Below, piece after piece: positions 1 to 13,200 of a DNA stretch of 64,000 nucleotides. The position numbers were made by a program, and so were the translations under genes. The notes beneath the pieces are model-generated. The model saw nothing but the letters and a program-made list of their open reading frames with translations. It was not told where the DNA came from and did no database searches. The stretch is from positions 15,655,395 through 15,719,394 of the forward strand of contig OY727100.1 in NCBI GenBank assembly GCA_963402885.1. The letters run 5' to 3'. How positions within the stretch are numbered: the stretch's first letter is position 1; each line of letters starts with the position of its first letter. The stretch is from Antedon bifida (taxonomy: Eukaryota > Echinodermata > Crinoidea > Comatulida > Antedonidae).

Positions 1-1950
1 TTAAAAATGTGCGTATTTTGGCCATTTTTCGAAAAAAATCCCTTACTATAGTACAGGGATTTTTTCAAAAAATTGCCAAATTTCGACCTTTTTATTTTTT
101 GACATAAATGGTTACTATACGTCTATAACATGCTTATAACGCAGTATATGCACATATATAGCAATATTATTGCATAATAACAGTATTTTAAAAGTGCATA
201 TTTTGGCCATTTTTCGAAAAAATCCCTTACTATAGTAGGCCTACAGGGATTTTTTCAAAAAATTGCCATATTTCGACCTTTTTATTTTTTGACATAAATC
301 GTTACTATACGTCTATAAGATGCTTACAACGCAATATATGCACATATATATCAATAACGTTGCATAATAACAGTATTTTAAAAAGTGCGTAATTTGGCTA
401 TTTTTCGAAAAAAATCCCTTACTATAGTACAGGGATTTTTTTAAAAAATAGCCATATTTCGACCTTTTTATTTTTTGACAAAAATGGTTACTATAAGTCT
501 ATAAGATGCTTATAACGCAATATATGCACATATATAGCAATAATGTTGCATAATAACAGTATTTTAAAAAGTGCGTATTTTGGCCATTTTTCGAAAAAAT
601 CCCTTACTATAGTACTGGGATTTTTTCAAAAAATGGCCATATTTCGACCTTTTTATTTTTTGACATAAATGGTTACTATACGTCTATAAGATGCTTATAA
701 CGCAATATATGCACATATATAGCAATAATATTGCATAATGACAGTATTTTAAAAAGTGCGTATTTTGGCCATTTTTCGAAAAAATACCTTACTATAGTAC
801 AGGAATTTTTTCAAAAAATGGCCATATTTCGACCTTTTTATTTTTTGACATAAATGGTTACTATACGTCTATAAGATGCTTACAACGCAATATATGCACA
901 TATATAGCAATAATGTTGCATAATAACAGTATTTTTAAAAGTGCGTATTTTGGCTATTTTTCGAAAAAAATCCCTTACTATAGTACAGGGATTTTTTAAA
1001 AAAATAGCCATATTTCGACCTTTTTATTTTTTGACAAAAATGGTTACTATAAGTCTATAAGATGCTTATAACGCAATATATGCACATATATAGCAATAAT
1101 GTTGCATAATAACAGTATTTTAAAAAGTGCGTATTTTGGCCATTTTTCGAAAAAATCCCTTACTATAGTACAGGGATTTTTTTCAAAAAATGGCCATATT
1201 TCGACCTTTTTATTTTTTGACATAAATGGTTACTATACGTCTATAAGATGCTTATAACGCAATATATGCACATATATAGCAATAATATTGCATGACAGTA
1301 TTTTAAAAAGTGCGTATTTTGGCCATTTTTCGAAAAAATACCTTACTATAGTACAGGAATTTTTTCAAAAAATGGCCATATTTCGACCTTTTTATTTTTT
1401 GACATAAATGGTTACTATACGTCTATAAGATGCTTACAACGCAATATATGCACATATATAGCAATAATGTTGCATAATAACAGTATTTTAAAAAGTGCGT
1501 ATTTTGACCATTTTTCGAAAAAATCCCTTACAATAGTACAGGGATTTTTTTAAAAAATGGCCATATTTCGACCTTTTTATTTTTTTACATAAATGGTTAC
1601 TATACGTCTATAAGATGCTTATAACGCAATATATGCACATATATAGCAATAATATTGCATAATAACAGTATTTTTAAAAGTGCGTATTTTGGCCATTTTT
1701 CGAAAAAATCCCTTACTATAGTACAGGGATTTTTTTTTAAAATGGCCATATCTTGACCTTTTTATTTTTTGTCATAAATGGTTACTATACGTCTATAAGA
1801 TGCTTATAACGCAGTTTATGCACAAATATAGCAATATTATTGCATAACAGGATTTTAGAAAGTGCATATTCTGGCCATTTTTTAAAAAAATGCCAAATTT
1901 CGACCTTTTTATTTTTTGACATAAATGGTTACATAATTTCCATATAATAT
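1..1950. repeat. AT-rich satellite, ~185-bp monomers
   Basis: About eleven tandem monomers run from the left edge. The landmark 'gacataaatggttacta' recurs near 101, 291, 477, 662, 847, 1033, 1219, 1401, 1586, 1771 and 1919, so the period is 182-190 bp and the last unit is shortened. Each monomer holds a hairpin, 'aaaaaatccctt' facing 'agggattttttc' across 'actatagtac'. Two variant monomers return every ~556 bp (three monomers). There is no coding potential. The array probably continues left of the window. Confidence 0.95.
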
Positions 1951-2950
1951 GTGCATATATTGTCTTATCTTCATCTTATAGAGTCATAGTAACTAGTTAT
2001 GTCAACAAAAAAATGGCCGAAATTTGTGTATATTTTGGCCATTTTTGAAAAAAAAGCCAAATTTCGTTTACTATATCATAATTTGACATGCGGAGACGCA
2101 CATAATTTGTTCTGCGCATATCACCTAATAATATATACATATTTTAAAAGTGTCGTTATTTCCTGATAAAAAGAACGTTAAAGTATAATATATAATTATA
2201 TTGTTGTTTCAAACGGCGCTGTTGCCAAAATAGATTTAAGTTATTGGAATTAAATCTTCATTTTTAGTCGCGTGGACGCGACTCTGTAGTTCACTATGTC
2301 GGTCGGTCGGTCTGTCGGTCCGGTACCATTATGCGTTTTATCGCTTTTCTGTACTTTTTGAACTGTTTTGATGTACAGAAAAGTACATTACTTTTTGAAA
2401 GTTCATTTTTTTCTGAGAGCACGCGACTTGTGGCTGTTGGCCTTGTTAATTAAAACATTGATTTTGAACGCCAACATTGGACTATTTGAAAGTAAAGTTA
2501 AAGTAAACATACTTAAGTTAAGTTTGTTTTTCCATTTCAAGCAGGGTAAAAGCACACAGTACACCATAATCTTTAAGTTCTCATGAACAGTCCTGTTTCA
2601 TTCCATCGTACTGAAAATTGAAAACAAAATCCAGCTACAGATTATTAAAGAAGAGTCTGCCAGGGTTAGATGAATCAAGTGAAGAATATATAAAAGAAAG
2701 TTTGTTGCAAAATAAGCCTACACACATATTATATTTAGACTCAGTTCATTCACAGAATGCGTTGAACCTATCGTTCTCACGAACATTTTTTATTTTACAT
2801 TGCCTTTATAGAAGTTTAATAAAATTAGAATGCACGTTTAAATACAGAGTTGCTGTGTAGCATCTTTCTCGTTTGTAATGTTCTCTATCAAAATCAGCAA
2901 ACAAGTTTTCATTGTATTGCGTTTTGTATGTGTGTAAAAATACTATGAAG
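1951..2950. other. Gene-free; decayed satellite and a CGGTCGG element
   Basis: Decayed satellite words ('ttttggccattttt') persist to about 2070. At 2264-2345 a segment with 'gtcgcgtggacgcgactc' followed by 'cggtcggtcggtc' matches, in inverted orientation, a segment at about 31440-31560, so it is a dispersed repeat. No gene can be supported here. Confidence 0.6.
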
Positions 2951-2954
2951 TTGA

Positions 2955-3112
2955 ATTATTGGTAGAATTATGTCATACAACCTATAGGCAGGGAAGCATC
3001 GAGGCATCTGTTACACCACAAAGAAGGATTGGAGTTCAGCTAGCTGGAGCTGGAGGTCCATATATTAAGAAACTGCTGCTAGAGAAGCATCTGGACTGTT
3101 TACAGTCACACC
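2955..3112 (-). pseudogene. Relic of CYLD protease exon 19
   Basis: The stretch aligns by eye over ~150 bp with the functional CYLD exon at 6872-7119 in the same orientation. Shared words include 'gcatctggactgtt', 'cgaggcatctgt', 'ttcagctagct' and 'tacaacctata'. On the minus strand the reading VQMLL is followed at once by a stop, and there are small indels, so it cannot encode protein. No flanking CYLD exons were seen. It is a duplicated, decayed exon lying 1.2 kb beyond the 3' end of the intact gene. Confidence 0.8.
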
Positions 3113-4268
3113 TTACTACATCCACAATAAAACACATCTTCAATATTGATTTATTTTCAATTCGTAAAGTAATTAATTTTCCAACCAAAAAACTAATTAT
3201 TAAAACTATTTTTCACTTTATATACATAATTAATAAAAAACAAAAAACAAATTTAGCTACAGTGTTTAGCCTTATCTTGTAAGCGATTTCTTTTTAAGAT
3301 ATTTATTTCTATCATTTAATTTAATAGTGTTGTGTTGTATAACTTCAATAATAAATGTTTGCAAATTTGTCTTCCTATTTTACTTAGAATGTACTGAAAA
3401 TATTTATTCTAATGTATAGTTATAGAGTTTCTATCTCAACACAAAAAAAACCCCCCAATTTCATTACCATACCTTATCATATCTATATGTTTATTTTATT
3501 TAACATAGCATAGTCTAGTCTTACTTTTAAGAGTGATTATTAAAACTTAATATTGTGTTTAGAAATAAATTTAGAATAAAGGTAAATATAAAGTAAAGGT
3601 GAGTATTTCATTATTTATATGTAATTTAACATTTGTTTGAGTATAATGTACTTCATTTTATAACCGTGACTCCATAGCAACCACCATGGAGTAACCACGA
3701 ACAACAAAAGAATTCAGTAAAACTTTTAATGAAAAAAATTATTATAGAAATTGAACTTAAATCTAATATTGATTGATTGAAATAAAAAATATTGTTTACC
3801 ATAATGTACATGTAGTGACAATTGGATGAGGCCCCATCCATTTGGAAAGTGTAAACAATACTACACACAGATGTTGATGAGTTTTGTGTTCTCAGGACTA
3901 TTAGAAATATATTTGTAAAATGTATTACCTACACCTCTCTAATAATCATCATCCTACTATTTTCTTCTTAAAATTATGGTAAAGTGCATGATAGTTGACT
4001 GACAGTATAATCATTCTAAAGCTATGTCTACACTATCAAACTTTATGTAGAAACAAAATGTGATGTGCCCATATATGAAGATGTCATATCCCCACCATAT
4101 ATGGGCACATCACACTATTTTTGTCAAACTACAAATAACCTTTTCAATAGTGATCCACTACTCAAAAACAATACAAAATAGCAATTATAACTATCAGTTA
4201 AAAGTATAGTATTAATTAATAATGACAACAGTATAATTATATGTTATGATTTAATCAACCATATATGT
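3113..4268. other. Gene-free 3' flank of CYLD
   Basis: Low-complexity AT-rich DNA that is presumably partly 3' UTR of the CYLD gene. The only recognisable item is a small palindromic element near 4018-4150. No gene was recognised. Confidence 0.5.
4018..4150. mobile_element. Palindromic MITE, family A (truncated)
   Basis: It starts 'gctatgtctacactatcaaa' and holds facing arms 'gtgatgtgcccatatatg' and 'catatatgggcacatcac'. Related copies lie at 10428, 28652, 45835, 57209, 57459 and 60379. The right end is degraded. Confidence 0.75.
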
Positions 4269-7200
4269 CTATGGTTGCACTGTAGTACTTCTGTAGAAGC
4301 ACATATATGCATCACATAATAGTCTTCTTAATGGCTCTTCCAACTCTTTGTCACTTAAATGTACATGTTTTTCTGGGTGTTTAATCCAATCTTTGAACTT
4401 CGGAAGCTCTGTTATCTTTGGGATGTTAAAACCATCCTGGTCTCCTGAAAAAATATACAAGATATGTTGCTTGCCATGTGGTAGTCATTACATGTGGTAT
4501 ACATTCTGGCATATGTTTCTACCCCTGAGCATCTAAGCTTAAAACACTACAAGCCTGTAGCCAGGGGGTTCTTGGTGTTCGACCTAACTCCATTTTCCCT
4601 TTTCTTTAAACTGGAGACAAATTTTGCTACCTGTAGGTCAAAACATTCTTTTCTTCAATACCTTCATGGGATTAATTTCCTGATTTATCGTAAAATCAAA
4701 AAGTACTACTGGGTTTGTTCTACTAGCGTTTCTGCTCCCAACTAGTCATCCATTCATAGAAGCATTGATAAAGAAAGCCTATCTAATGGTAACTATTATA
4801 GTGGTTCCAAAACATGACTATTAATATAGAGGGTTATACGATGTTTACTATTTCTATTATAGTTAGTTGCTGTGGTGTTCTTTTATTACGATTTCTAAGA
4901 AGATGTAAAACTATTCATGCTACAAAGAAAGATGAAATCTTACCTATTCTGTCAGCCATACTATCAAAGAACAACCATTTTGAGTCTTTTTCTTCTCCAG
5001 ATTTTACAAAAGCCACATAATGGCTTGTTTCAATACACACAACAGCAAATAGTTCCATCTTCTCAGTGCTTATTGCATCACGCTCCTCATCATCTGAAAG
5101 TTCTTTTGGAAAGTCCTCAGGAATTTTCAATTTTCGAGGCTTGTCATGTGTTTTTCTTTGAGCAATTTTGTGACGCTGTATAGGAGGTAGTGTTAAACTC
5201 TTAATAATAAAATAATATATACATAATATATTTGTTGAATTCATGATGCAAGATTTAACTGTCAAACAAGAATTACATTTTTTTTAATGAATGGGAATAG
5301 AGGGAACTGATGATCAGACGTCTACTAGACCAGGCTATAATTGAGGTAGAAATTCTCATATGGTTTTTCTAGAAAAGTTTTTGACGAGGAATCAGAATAA
5401 TGTGAGGTAAATGGGCTGTAACCCAATGAGGTCTCTATTTTAAAAATGCCAAAGTCAATATCACAAATAAAATCAGTTAAAATAAAAATTTAAATCAGAT
5501 TTACATATAGAATTGCAAGAGGCGTTTAAATGCTATTTGTATATGGTTTTTTTTACACACATTTTCAACTGAGAAAAAAGTTACTCAAACCAGATGAATT
5601 TGATATTTGATTAGTTAAAAGCATTGCTGACATTTTCCACAACAATTCATAGATTTTGCTTACGATTTTGTAACAAGAATCGCAGTAACCCGCTATCTGT
5701 TCACCTCCTAGTTTTGCACTCTTGCATTCACGGCATTCTAATGATGACAGTTTTCCACAAATAGTACATGGCCTGGGAACTAATAACAAATATATATGTG
5801 TCAGCTTTTTGCTTATTGTATCTTCATTTTCAGTAATTTTCCTATGGATTTATATTTATTTATAATTAGTCAAGCATTAAAAAAAAAATGTGTTTATCAG
5901 GCAGTCATTGGTTTTGCAAAGATATAAAAAATATTATTATTGAGTAATATTATACAGATATTGCCTGCTTAGAGGTGAAATATAAGATTTGACATCCCCG
6001 AGGGAATGATATTATGTTCGAGGGAATATATATATCCCGAAGCAGCAGCTGAGGGATATATATAATTCCCCGAGAACATAATATCATCCTGAGGGGATGT
6101 TAAATCTTATATTTTACCGATATAAAAGGCGATATCTGTTATATTACATAGCCAAGAACAAGTCTGCTGGGTTGGGTGAAGCTAGGCTAGACTAGGCCTC
6201 CTTTTTGTATTGTATTTAAACAAGCTGCCTACCTAAGACACCTTACCTTGCGAAGAATAATATACAGTTAATTACTAATTAATGATTCCTTGGCAATAAA
6301 ATATTCACTAGCCTAGGTCGTTTAAATAATAACAGAAGAATTTCCATCAATAAGCCTACATTAATAATAATAATATTATCATAGGCCGAATAAATAATAA
6401 TTCGTCTTCTTCCTTCGAGCCGAATCACCGGATGTTCAGTGCGTCGCGCGCGTACCGGTTACTACTGTGAGTATTAACCAATCACAAATGGTCTTTCATC
6501 ACATCTAGGGAGGACTAATAACAAATGAGGGCGCTATGTATGCATAGTTTAAATAGTTTAGTTGATTAATTTCTTCAAGCAAGTTCCGTGGCACAGCGCA
6601 TGAAGCATTGTCTTGTGATGGAGTGACAATTCCATCGCGAGTTCAAGATCCAGTAGATGACTTTTGTTTAACGCGAGTTTTGCCACACGAAAATTACACA
6701 GTCAATATCATCGAACTCGAGAATTTATATGATTAATGACACGATAATTACGCGAAAATTACTCAGTCAATATCATCGTTCTCGAGGATATATACGATTT
6801 ACGATCCTCGCAGCGGTAGTCATGTGGTGCAACCAATCACGTTCACGTATTTACTATGTAATATAACTTACAGTTGTCCAGCATGTGTGTAATATCAAGT
6901 TCAAGTGTTGGTAGAATTCTCTCGTACAACCTATAAGTCTTGCCAAATCGAGGCATCTGTACCACAAAGCATGATGGGATTTCAGCTAGCTTGATGTCTG
7001 TATCAAGAAACGACTGTTCCAGAAGCATCTGGACTGTTGGCATTTTGCCCAACGTTGTGTCACGCTCCATGAACATCTGGTAGAAGTTCATTTCTTGAAT
7101 GGCTGGTGATCCATAAACCCTAAGAGATACCAAGAATTTGTTTAAAATAGCTTAAATAAAACACTGTTAGAAAGATAGTGCACTCAAAGGTTCACCCTTC

Positions 7201-10200
7201 TAGGGCTACCATTATTGAAGCTTGTTACTGAAGTCTCTTATTTTAGACATTTTTAATCCGGATTACACTACATCAGTTCTTCGTAAATGACACCATCAAC
7301 ATGAAATGTGTGAGTAATTATATTTACCAACAGAAAAGTTAAGCCAAACTGTTCAAGTACAAAATTCAAGTCACAATGTACTCTATCTAATGTTTGATTC
7401 AAACATTTTAATTACCCTCCATTTGGTTTTAATTAATTATCAACGTAATATTAATATAATATCCATATATTCATTCATTCATATTCACATTTATTTTGAC
7501 AAAGAAGATACATAATACTAATTGTTACAATATAAATTGGGAAAGCTCACTGATTTTTTCCCTTTCGCATACAATTGAAAAAGAAAATAAAAAATATAAT
7601 GAGAACAAAGAAGTAAATACGGTACTAGCAAAAAAAAAAAAAAATATTAATAAGTTGACAGTAATAGCAAAAATATTCATAACATACTTGATTTTAAAGA
7701 GTGGATCGCTTTTCAATACTTCTTGTAAAAGCGTTGTAAGAAACTCCTCTGGGTCTTTCTCCTGATCCCTCAGTCCAACAGTACTTCCATGTTTATCCAG
7801 TAGTCTTCGAAGTTGATATATATTTTCAAATTTTACTAAACCATTACTTTGAACAAATCATAATACAAATATATCAATAAACGAACTAGAAATTCAGACA
7901 ATGAATTTTTTATAAAAAAAAGCAGCAGAATAAACAATTTAAGAAGGCTTTCTTAAGTAAATGTTGGGGAATAACCTGTGGCTTGCAGCCTAACTGAGAT
8001 GATGACACATACAATAACTTTCTTATCCCGGCCCCTAAGGGTCCTTTTGTGTCGAGTGCTGCCACTAAAGAAGCCTGTTTGTCTGTCCACAATGACAGGG
8101 GCTGAATGGATAAGCGCACGGGGGTAAACCCTACTCTTCCGAAGGATTCATTTTCATTAAAAATGGTAATTGGACTGGCATGTGAGCAGGCCAGAGTTTG
8201 AGACCTGTCTGTGACATCTGGTTTGTGTCCTTAGGCTAGATGCTTTACTGTCATTGATTCATTGTCCTTTGGATGGAACATTGATCCGTAGGTCTTGTAT
8301 ACATTATTGCAATAAAAAACTTTAGTGAACTAGACTATTCAAAAGCAGTAGGCTATCATCTCCTGGTAATCACAGCATTGTGTCTACCGTGGGCAATAGA
8401 GGGCCTCACCCGATTGTCTTCAGTGTTCAACCATGGACCTATAAATTACAAAATCTAATTTATTGGTCCATGGATCACTATAATACTATATACATTTTGA
8501 ATGACAATATTTATAAAAACTAATAACCATAAGCAGAAACGTCAATTATCATCTAAGGATGATACAATAAAAAGAATAAAATGTTGAATTTGACTTCTCT
8601 CTTATTATATAGAGTTTACCTATCTGTTACTTACATAATGGTTTATTTAATCTTATTTTTCTTTTTGGTTAAAAGCATAAAAGCGTATGTACTGTATACT
8701 TGTACCTCCTCAATGGGTAAACTATGTCCTCTCTAAGCACTCTCTGTACCTCACTGTACCCTTCAATATCATTAGCATTCTTTGGGCGATGCAGTAACTC
8801 ATCAAAAACGCTAACAAATGCAAACATGCTAAAAATAGTTGAATCAAGGTAGCACGAGTTCTGGTCTCCTTGGATACCCATTGCTCCGTGTGGATGAACC
8901 TTTGACATCATGGGTGGAACTGTGACATCCTTTATCGATGGGCTATCAAAAACATTGTCTATAATAATCAAAATAGAAAACAGAAGGGAAGGTTGTTTAG
9001 TTACAAAACAAACATACTAAGAAAATATATAGGGTACATTATTGTAATTGAATTGTAAAGTATACAAAAATGGCTATAAAAATGATGTAGAACAATGTAT
9101 ATGGTAATTACCTAGCCTTTGTGGTTCTCCAGTGTGTTCAATGGGACCGGAAAACCGTGCATCAGGCTTGCATTTTGATAATGGTAAGAAAAAACCCCTG
9201 CGTGGTAAAGTTGTAAAGTAACGTGCAAGACCAAACTTGCCATCCGTTGCAGCCATGCAATCTTCCTCCTAGAGAAATGAACAAATATGCATATAAAAGT
9301 TTACAGCAGTGTGTTCAGTGAACACACAAAAATGAACCAAAAATATATGAAAAGCAATTTGCATTTTTGAGTTGCATTACACAATTAAATAAATAATCTA
9401 ATGCAGTTTACAATCTCAGGAAGTACAGTAGGTATGTTTGTTAATCAAAACATTTTTAACAAAGAAACTTACCAGCTCAACACCAGCAAATTTTCCTTTG
9501 TGTTCCATTTTTTGTACATATCCAATCCATTTAATTACACCATACATGTACATGGACTTTGCAACAGGTACTTCAACCATTGTTCCAATGCTAAACTGAT
9601 GCTGGTAAAACGGTCTACCAACTATGTCTTCACTTCCTGGTTTGTCTTTCTGGTTTGAAATGTTGCCACCTTGGGATGTTGTTTTTTCTGTAAACAAAAC
9701 ATCAATAACAAATGATTAATTGAATTACTGTAAATTACTTACAGTATTTAAAAAAAAGTCTCCCTTCACCCAGCTAGTATACATGGCACAAATATTTTAC
9801 CAATGTAATAATAATATTGTATTCAATGCGTCTGGTCAACCAATTACAATTGTTGTGTGGGTCCAAGCTACAGTAGTATTGCAGGGGGCCCTTTGACCCA
9901 TTACAATTGTGTGGGTCCATTTTTGTATTGTAGTAGGCCTGGTCAACCCATTACAATTGTTGAGTGGGTCTATGTTAGTTTTGTAATGGGCCTGGTCAAC
10001 ACATTACAATTGTTGTGTTGGTCCAGGCTAGTTTGTAGTGTTTTGAGTCTCTTCAGTAAGAGACCTTGTAGTTTTCATTTTCTCTATAAGATCAACTTCA
10101 ATTGTTGGATGCATCATTTCTAGGTCTTGCTAATAATTGTATACTACCTTTTAATAGGTCAGCCAAATCTTTCCTGCCAATATTATCCAGAGTTTCGGTA

Positions 10201-13200
10201 AGCTTAGATTTAAAGTCAGTCTCAGTATCCCTTAATGTCTTCAAGAAATTTGATTTGTCAAAAATTGGCCTAGATGAGCTCGTTATGTTGAAATATGTTT
10301 GCAGTGCATTTACATCAAATTCTTCTAATACTTCTGCAATAATTTCTATCATTTCATCTGAAACAAAACTTTTGTCTTCCGGATCAACCTCCATATTCTC
10401 TTCTTCATCTTCTAAATATAAAACAAATTAAAGCTCTGTCTACACTATCAAACTAGTTTTACAAAAAATGGTTAATGGTTTTTAACTTGTATAGCTCAAA
10501 ATACAAATAGTCTCTATGCGTGATGTGCCCAAATATACATGGCAGTGATATCATCATGTCCATATATGGGCACAGCATATTTTTTTTGTTACATAAACTT
10601 TAATAGTGTAGACATAGCTTAAGGTTAATAATCCATTCAGAATTATTTTATAAAAATATTACTAAAATCTTATATCAACTTAGAGGGTGAACTTGCTGAG
10701 TTTGCCTTCACTCTAGCTAAATGGTAATATTTTAACAGGTTAAATGATGTAACATAGACAACTTAAGCATATAAAAAGCAAAAGTTATATCTCAATAAAT
10801 ACATACTACCATGCAATATTGACTGTCATGACGTGCAAATACAAAATGATATACAAGACACATTTCATCATACACATAAAAAGCATCATCTTTTAGTATT
10901 GTTATGGGAAGACTGATTTGTTCTAGAGATTAGTACACAGTACATACCAACAGTCAAATGTTTGGCCATTTCATCATGACCACAATCTTTCAGAGCCTTT
11001 GCTAGTGTACCAAGTTTATCAGTATGTGAAGGCTGTCGTTTTTCCCAGGTCATGAATGCATGGTGAGCCTGGTTTGACTCATTAGAAGATAATTTCTCAA
11101 TTTCTCTGATTTCATTTTCTGTCATTTTAAGCTTTCTAGCAATATTCTGCCATGATTTGGAAAACTGAACTGAGAGTTGTTCCAGGAGGTTACTGTCAAG
11201 TACTAAAAAATAAAACAATCTAATAATAAAATATTTTTACCGGTTGAATTATGTGTCTATATAAAGCAAAAGTTATGTAATAACATATTAAATTACAAAT
11301 ACCATGCAATATTGACTGCCAAACAAAGAGATGACATGAAATACTGTATGTCTTGTAATAAAAGATAGAAACAGATCTTACATGTTAGTGGCTTTGGATG
11401 AGATATGTTGCTTCCATGGTTCGTTGACTCTGCTGTAAATAAATAATTTTGATTAGTTATTATACATGATAAACATAAGGGAACTAAAACAAGGATAAAC
11501 AGACTCTAGTGCTAAATATAGGCTGGGTGCAATGAATCCCAAAAATCATTTTAGAAAGCTACTGTACGCAAAGTATAGTAAAATTATACATCTCAAAACA
11601 AAGATATTCAGACAATAGACTCATGAAGGACTTTAACATGGATGTCGATAAATGGTAGACAATTGCTGCTGAAAAAGAAGGTTGATATATATGCTATAAT
11701 CATTTAATAACTACTGTAGTGTCTGTTAAAGATGTATTGTCCCTTTGACTAATTCTAAAAAAATTTGTAAACAAATATTTAGAAAAAAAGTGGGTCATTT
11801 TGAAGTATCACAATATAGTTATTAACTTTCACCAAAAATTAATCAAAAAAAAAATCATTTAACTGAATATATTAAATATATATATTAAATTACAAATACA
11901 ATGCAAACAGATGACATGAAATACTGTATGTCTTGTAATAAAAGATAGAAACAGATCTTACGTGTTAGTGGCTTTGGATGAGATATGTTGCTTCCATGGT
12001 TCGTTGACTTTACTGTAAATAAATCATTTTGATTAGTTATTATATACATTATGATAAACATAAGGGAACTAAAACAAGGATAAATAGACTCTTGTGCTAA
12101 ATATAGGCTGGGTGCAATGAATCCCCAAGATCATTTAAGAATTAAAATACATCTAAAAACGAAGATATTCAGACATGTCAATAGACTCATGAAGGACTTT
12201 AACGTGGATGTCGATAAATGGGAGACAATTGCGGCTGAAATAGATGGTTGATATATATGCTATATTCATTTAATAACTACTGTAGCGTCTGTTAAATAAT
12301 TAAGTATTATAAGGCCAAATCTAGACAAGGGAAAGCTTTTCATTTGGTCTTTTTGTCAAATCAAGTTGAATAATCAAGTAATTATTAATTTTCATTTTAC
12401 ATTTTCTTGACAATAAAGAGTAGAATGTAGAGGCAGTTGGCCATGGCAATAGATAAAAGAGCCAACCAAAAGGAAAAACATAAACTGTCAGACCTCTAAA
12501 CATCTACAGTACATCTGACTCCCAAATAAAACCAACATTGGGACTTATTAGCTAAAGATGACATTAAAACATGTGACAAAATGAAAAAAAAAAATTAATC
12601 TTGCTGGATTACATTTTCAGTAAAGTAACACTGCTTTTCAAAATGGACCAGTTAAAAGGTTTAAAGGTAAGTAAAGTAAATCAATTTATCTCCATATAAA
12701 ACAAAACGAAAAATCATTTTGTACAGTACCAGGCATAGCTTTTTAAGGTTTTACTCCTGAGGGGTCCCCGTCTACTTTACTACTAACGTTAATTGTAACT
12801 AAGATAAGATAATGATAATTTAATTTTGGTTAATTAATAAACCAGTAATCAATAAAAGGGGGCTGAACACAGTTCATGCAACAAGTTCACTAGATTTTAA
12901 TGTTTTATTTTAAAAGTTCTACTGAGAAGCAAACATGAAGATGCTATAGGTATGTCTTTAGTTAGAAACATTAAATATTCTTATACTTGTGTCTGGTCTG
13001 TGATCTTGTCTTGTTTGTAATACATTGCTTCCATTGTTTGTAGACACTGTAAATAAATAAATTCCAATAAAATCAGTAAAGAGGATTGAAATACGATAGG
13101 AAACTGAGCAAAGATTTGGTTTATATAATTTAATTTTTTGTAAAATTATAAGTACTGACTGTGTATTTGTGATCTAGAGAGCAATCTTCCATATTACTAA

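Larger units (their letters stand above)
4269..8958 (-). other. CYLD: CYLD USP catalytic region with B-box zinc module
   Basis: Six exons encode the whole protease. The Cys box is in 8958-8706, PEEF in 7846-7688, and PRFGKTYRLYERILP in 7119-6872. The CYLD-specific B-box starts in 5779-5664 (CTIC, CREC, CDSC) and is completed in 5175-4944 by an HKIAQRKTH pair with the same H-x7-H spacing as human CYLD. The His and Asp boxes follow in 5175-4944, and the C-terminus RRLLCDAYMCFYRS is in 4444-4269. All catalytic and zinc-binding residues that I can check by eye are present, so the enzyme should be active. The zinc site is assembled across an intron, which independently supports the exon model. Confidence 0.92.

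Noticed and set aside
1..1950. CRISPR-like regular repeats
   Set aside because: The whole ~185-bp unit repeats, with no unique spacers, and the window is plainly eukaryotic; it is a satellite.
2368..2860. Two short plus-strand open frames (72 and 80 codons)
   Set aside because: No recognisable domain, no splice context, and low-complexity AT-rich composition; they look like chance frames beside repeats.
2959..3282. 107-codon plus-strand frame
   Set aside because: It is the antisense of the decayed CYLD exon 19 relic followed by AT-rich DNA.
7496..7765. 89-codon plus-strand frame
   Set aside because: Antisense shadow overlapping CYLD exon 7846-7688 (the PEEF box exon).
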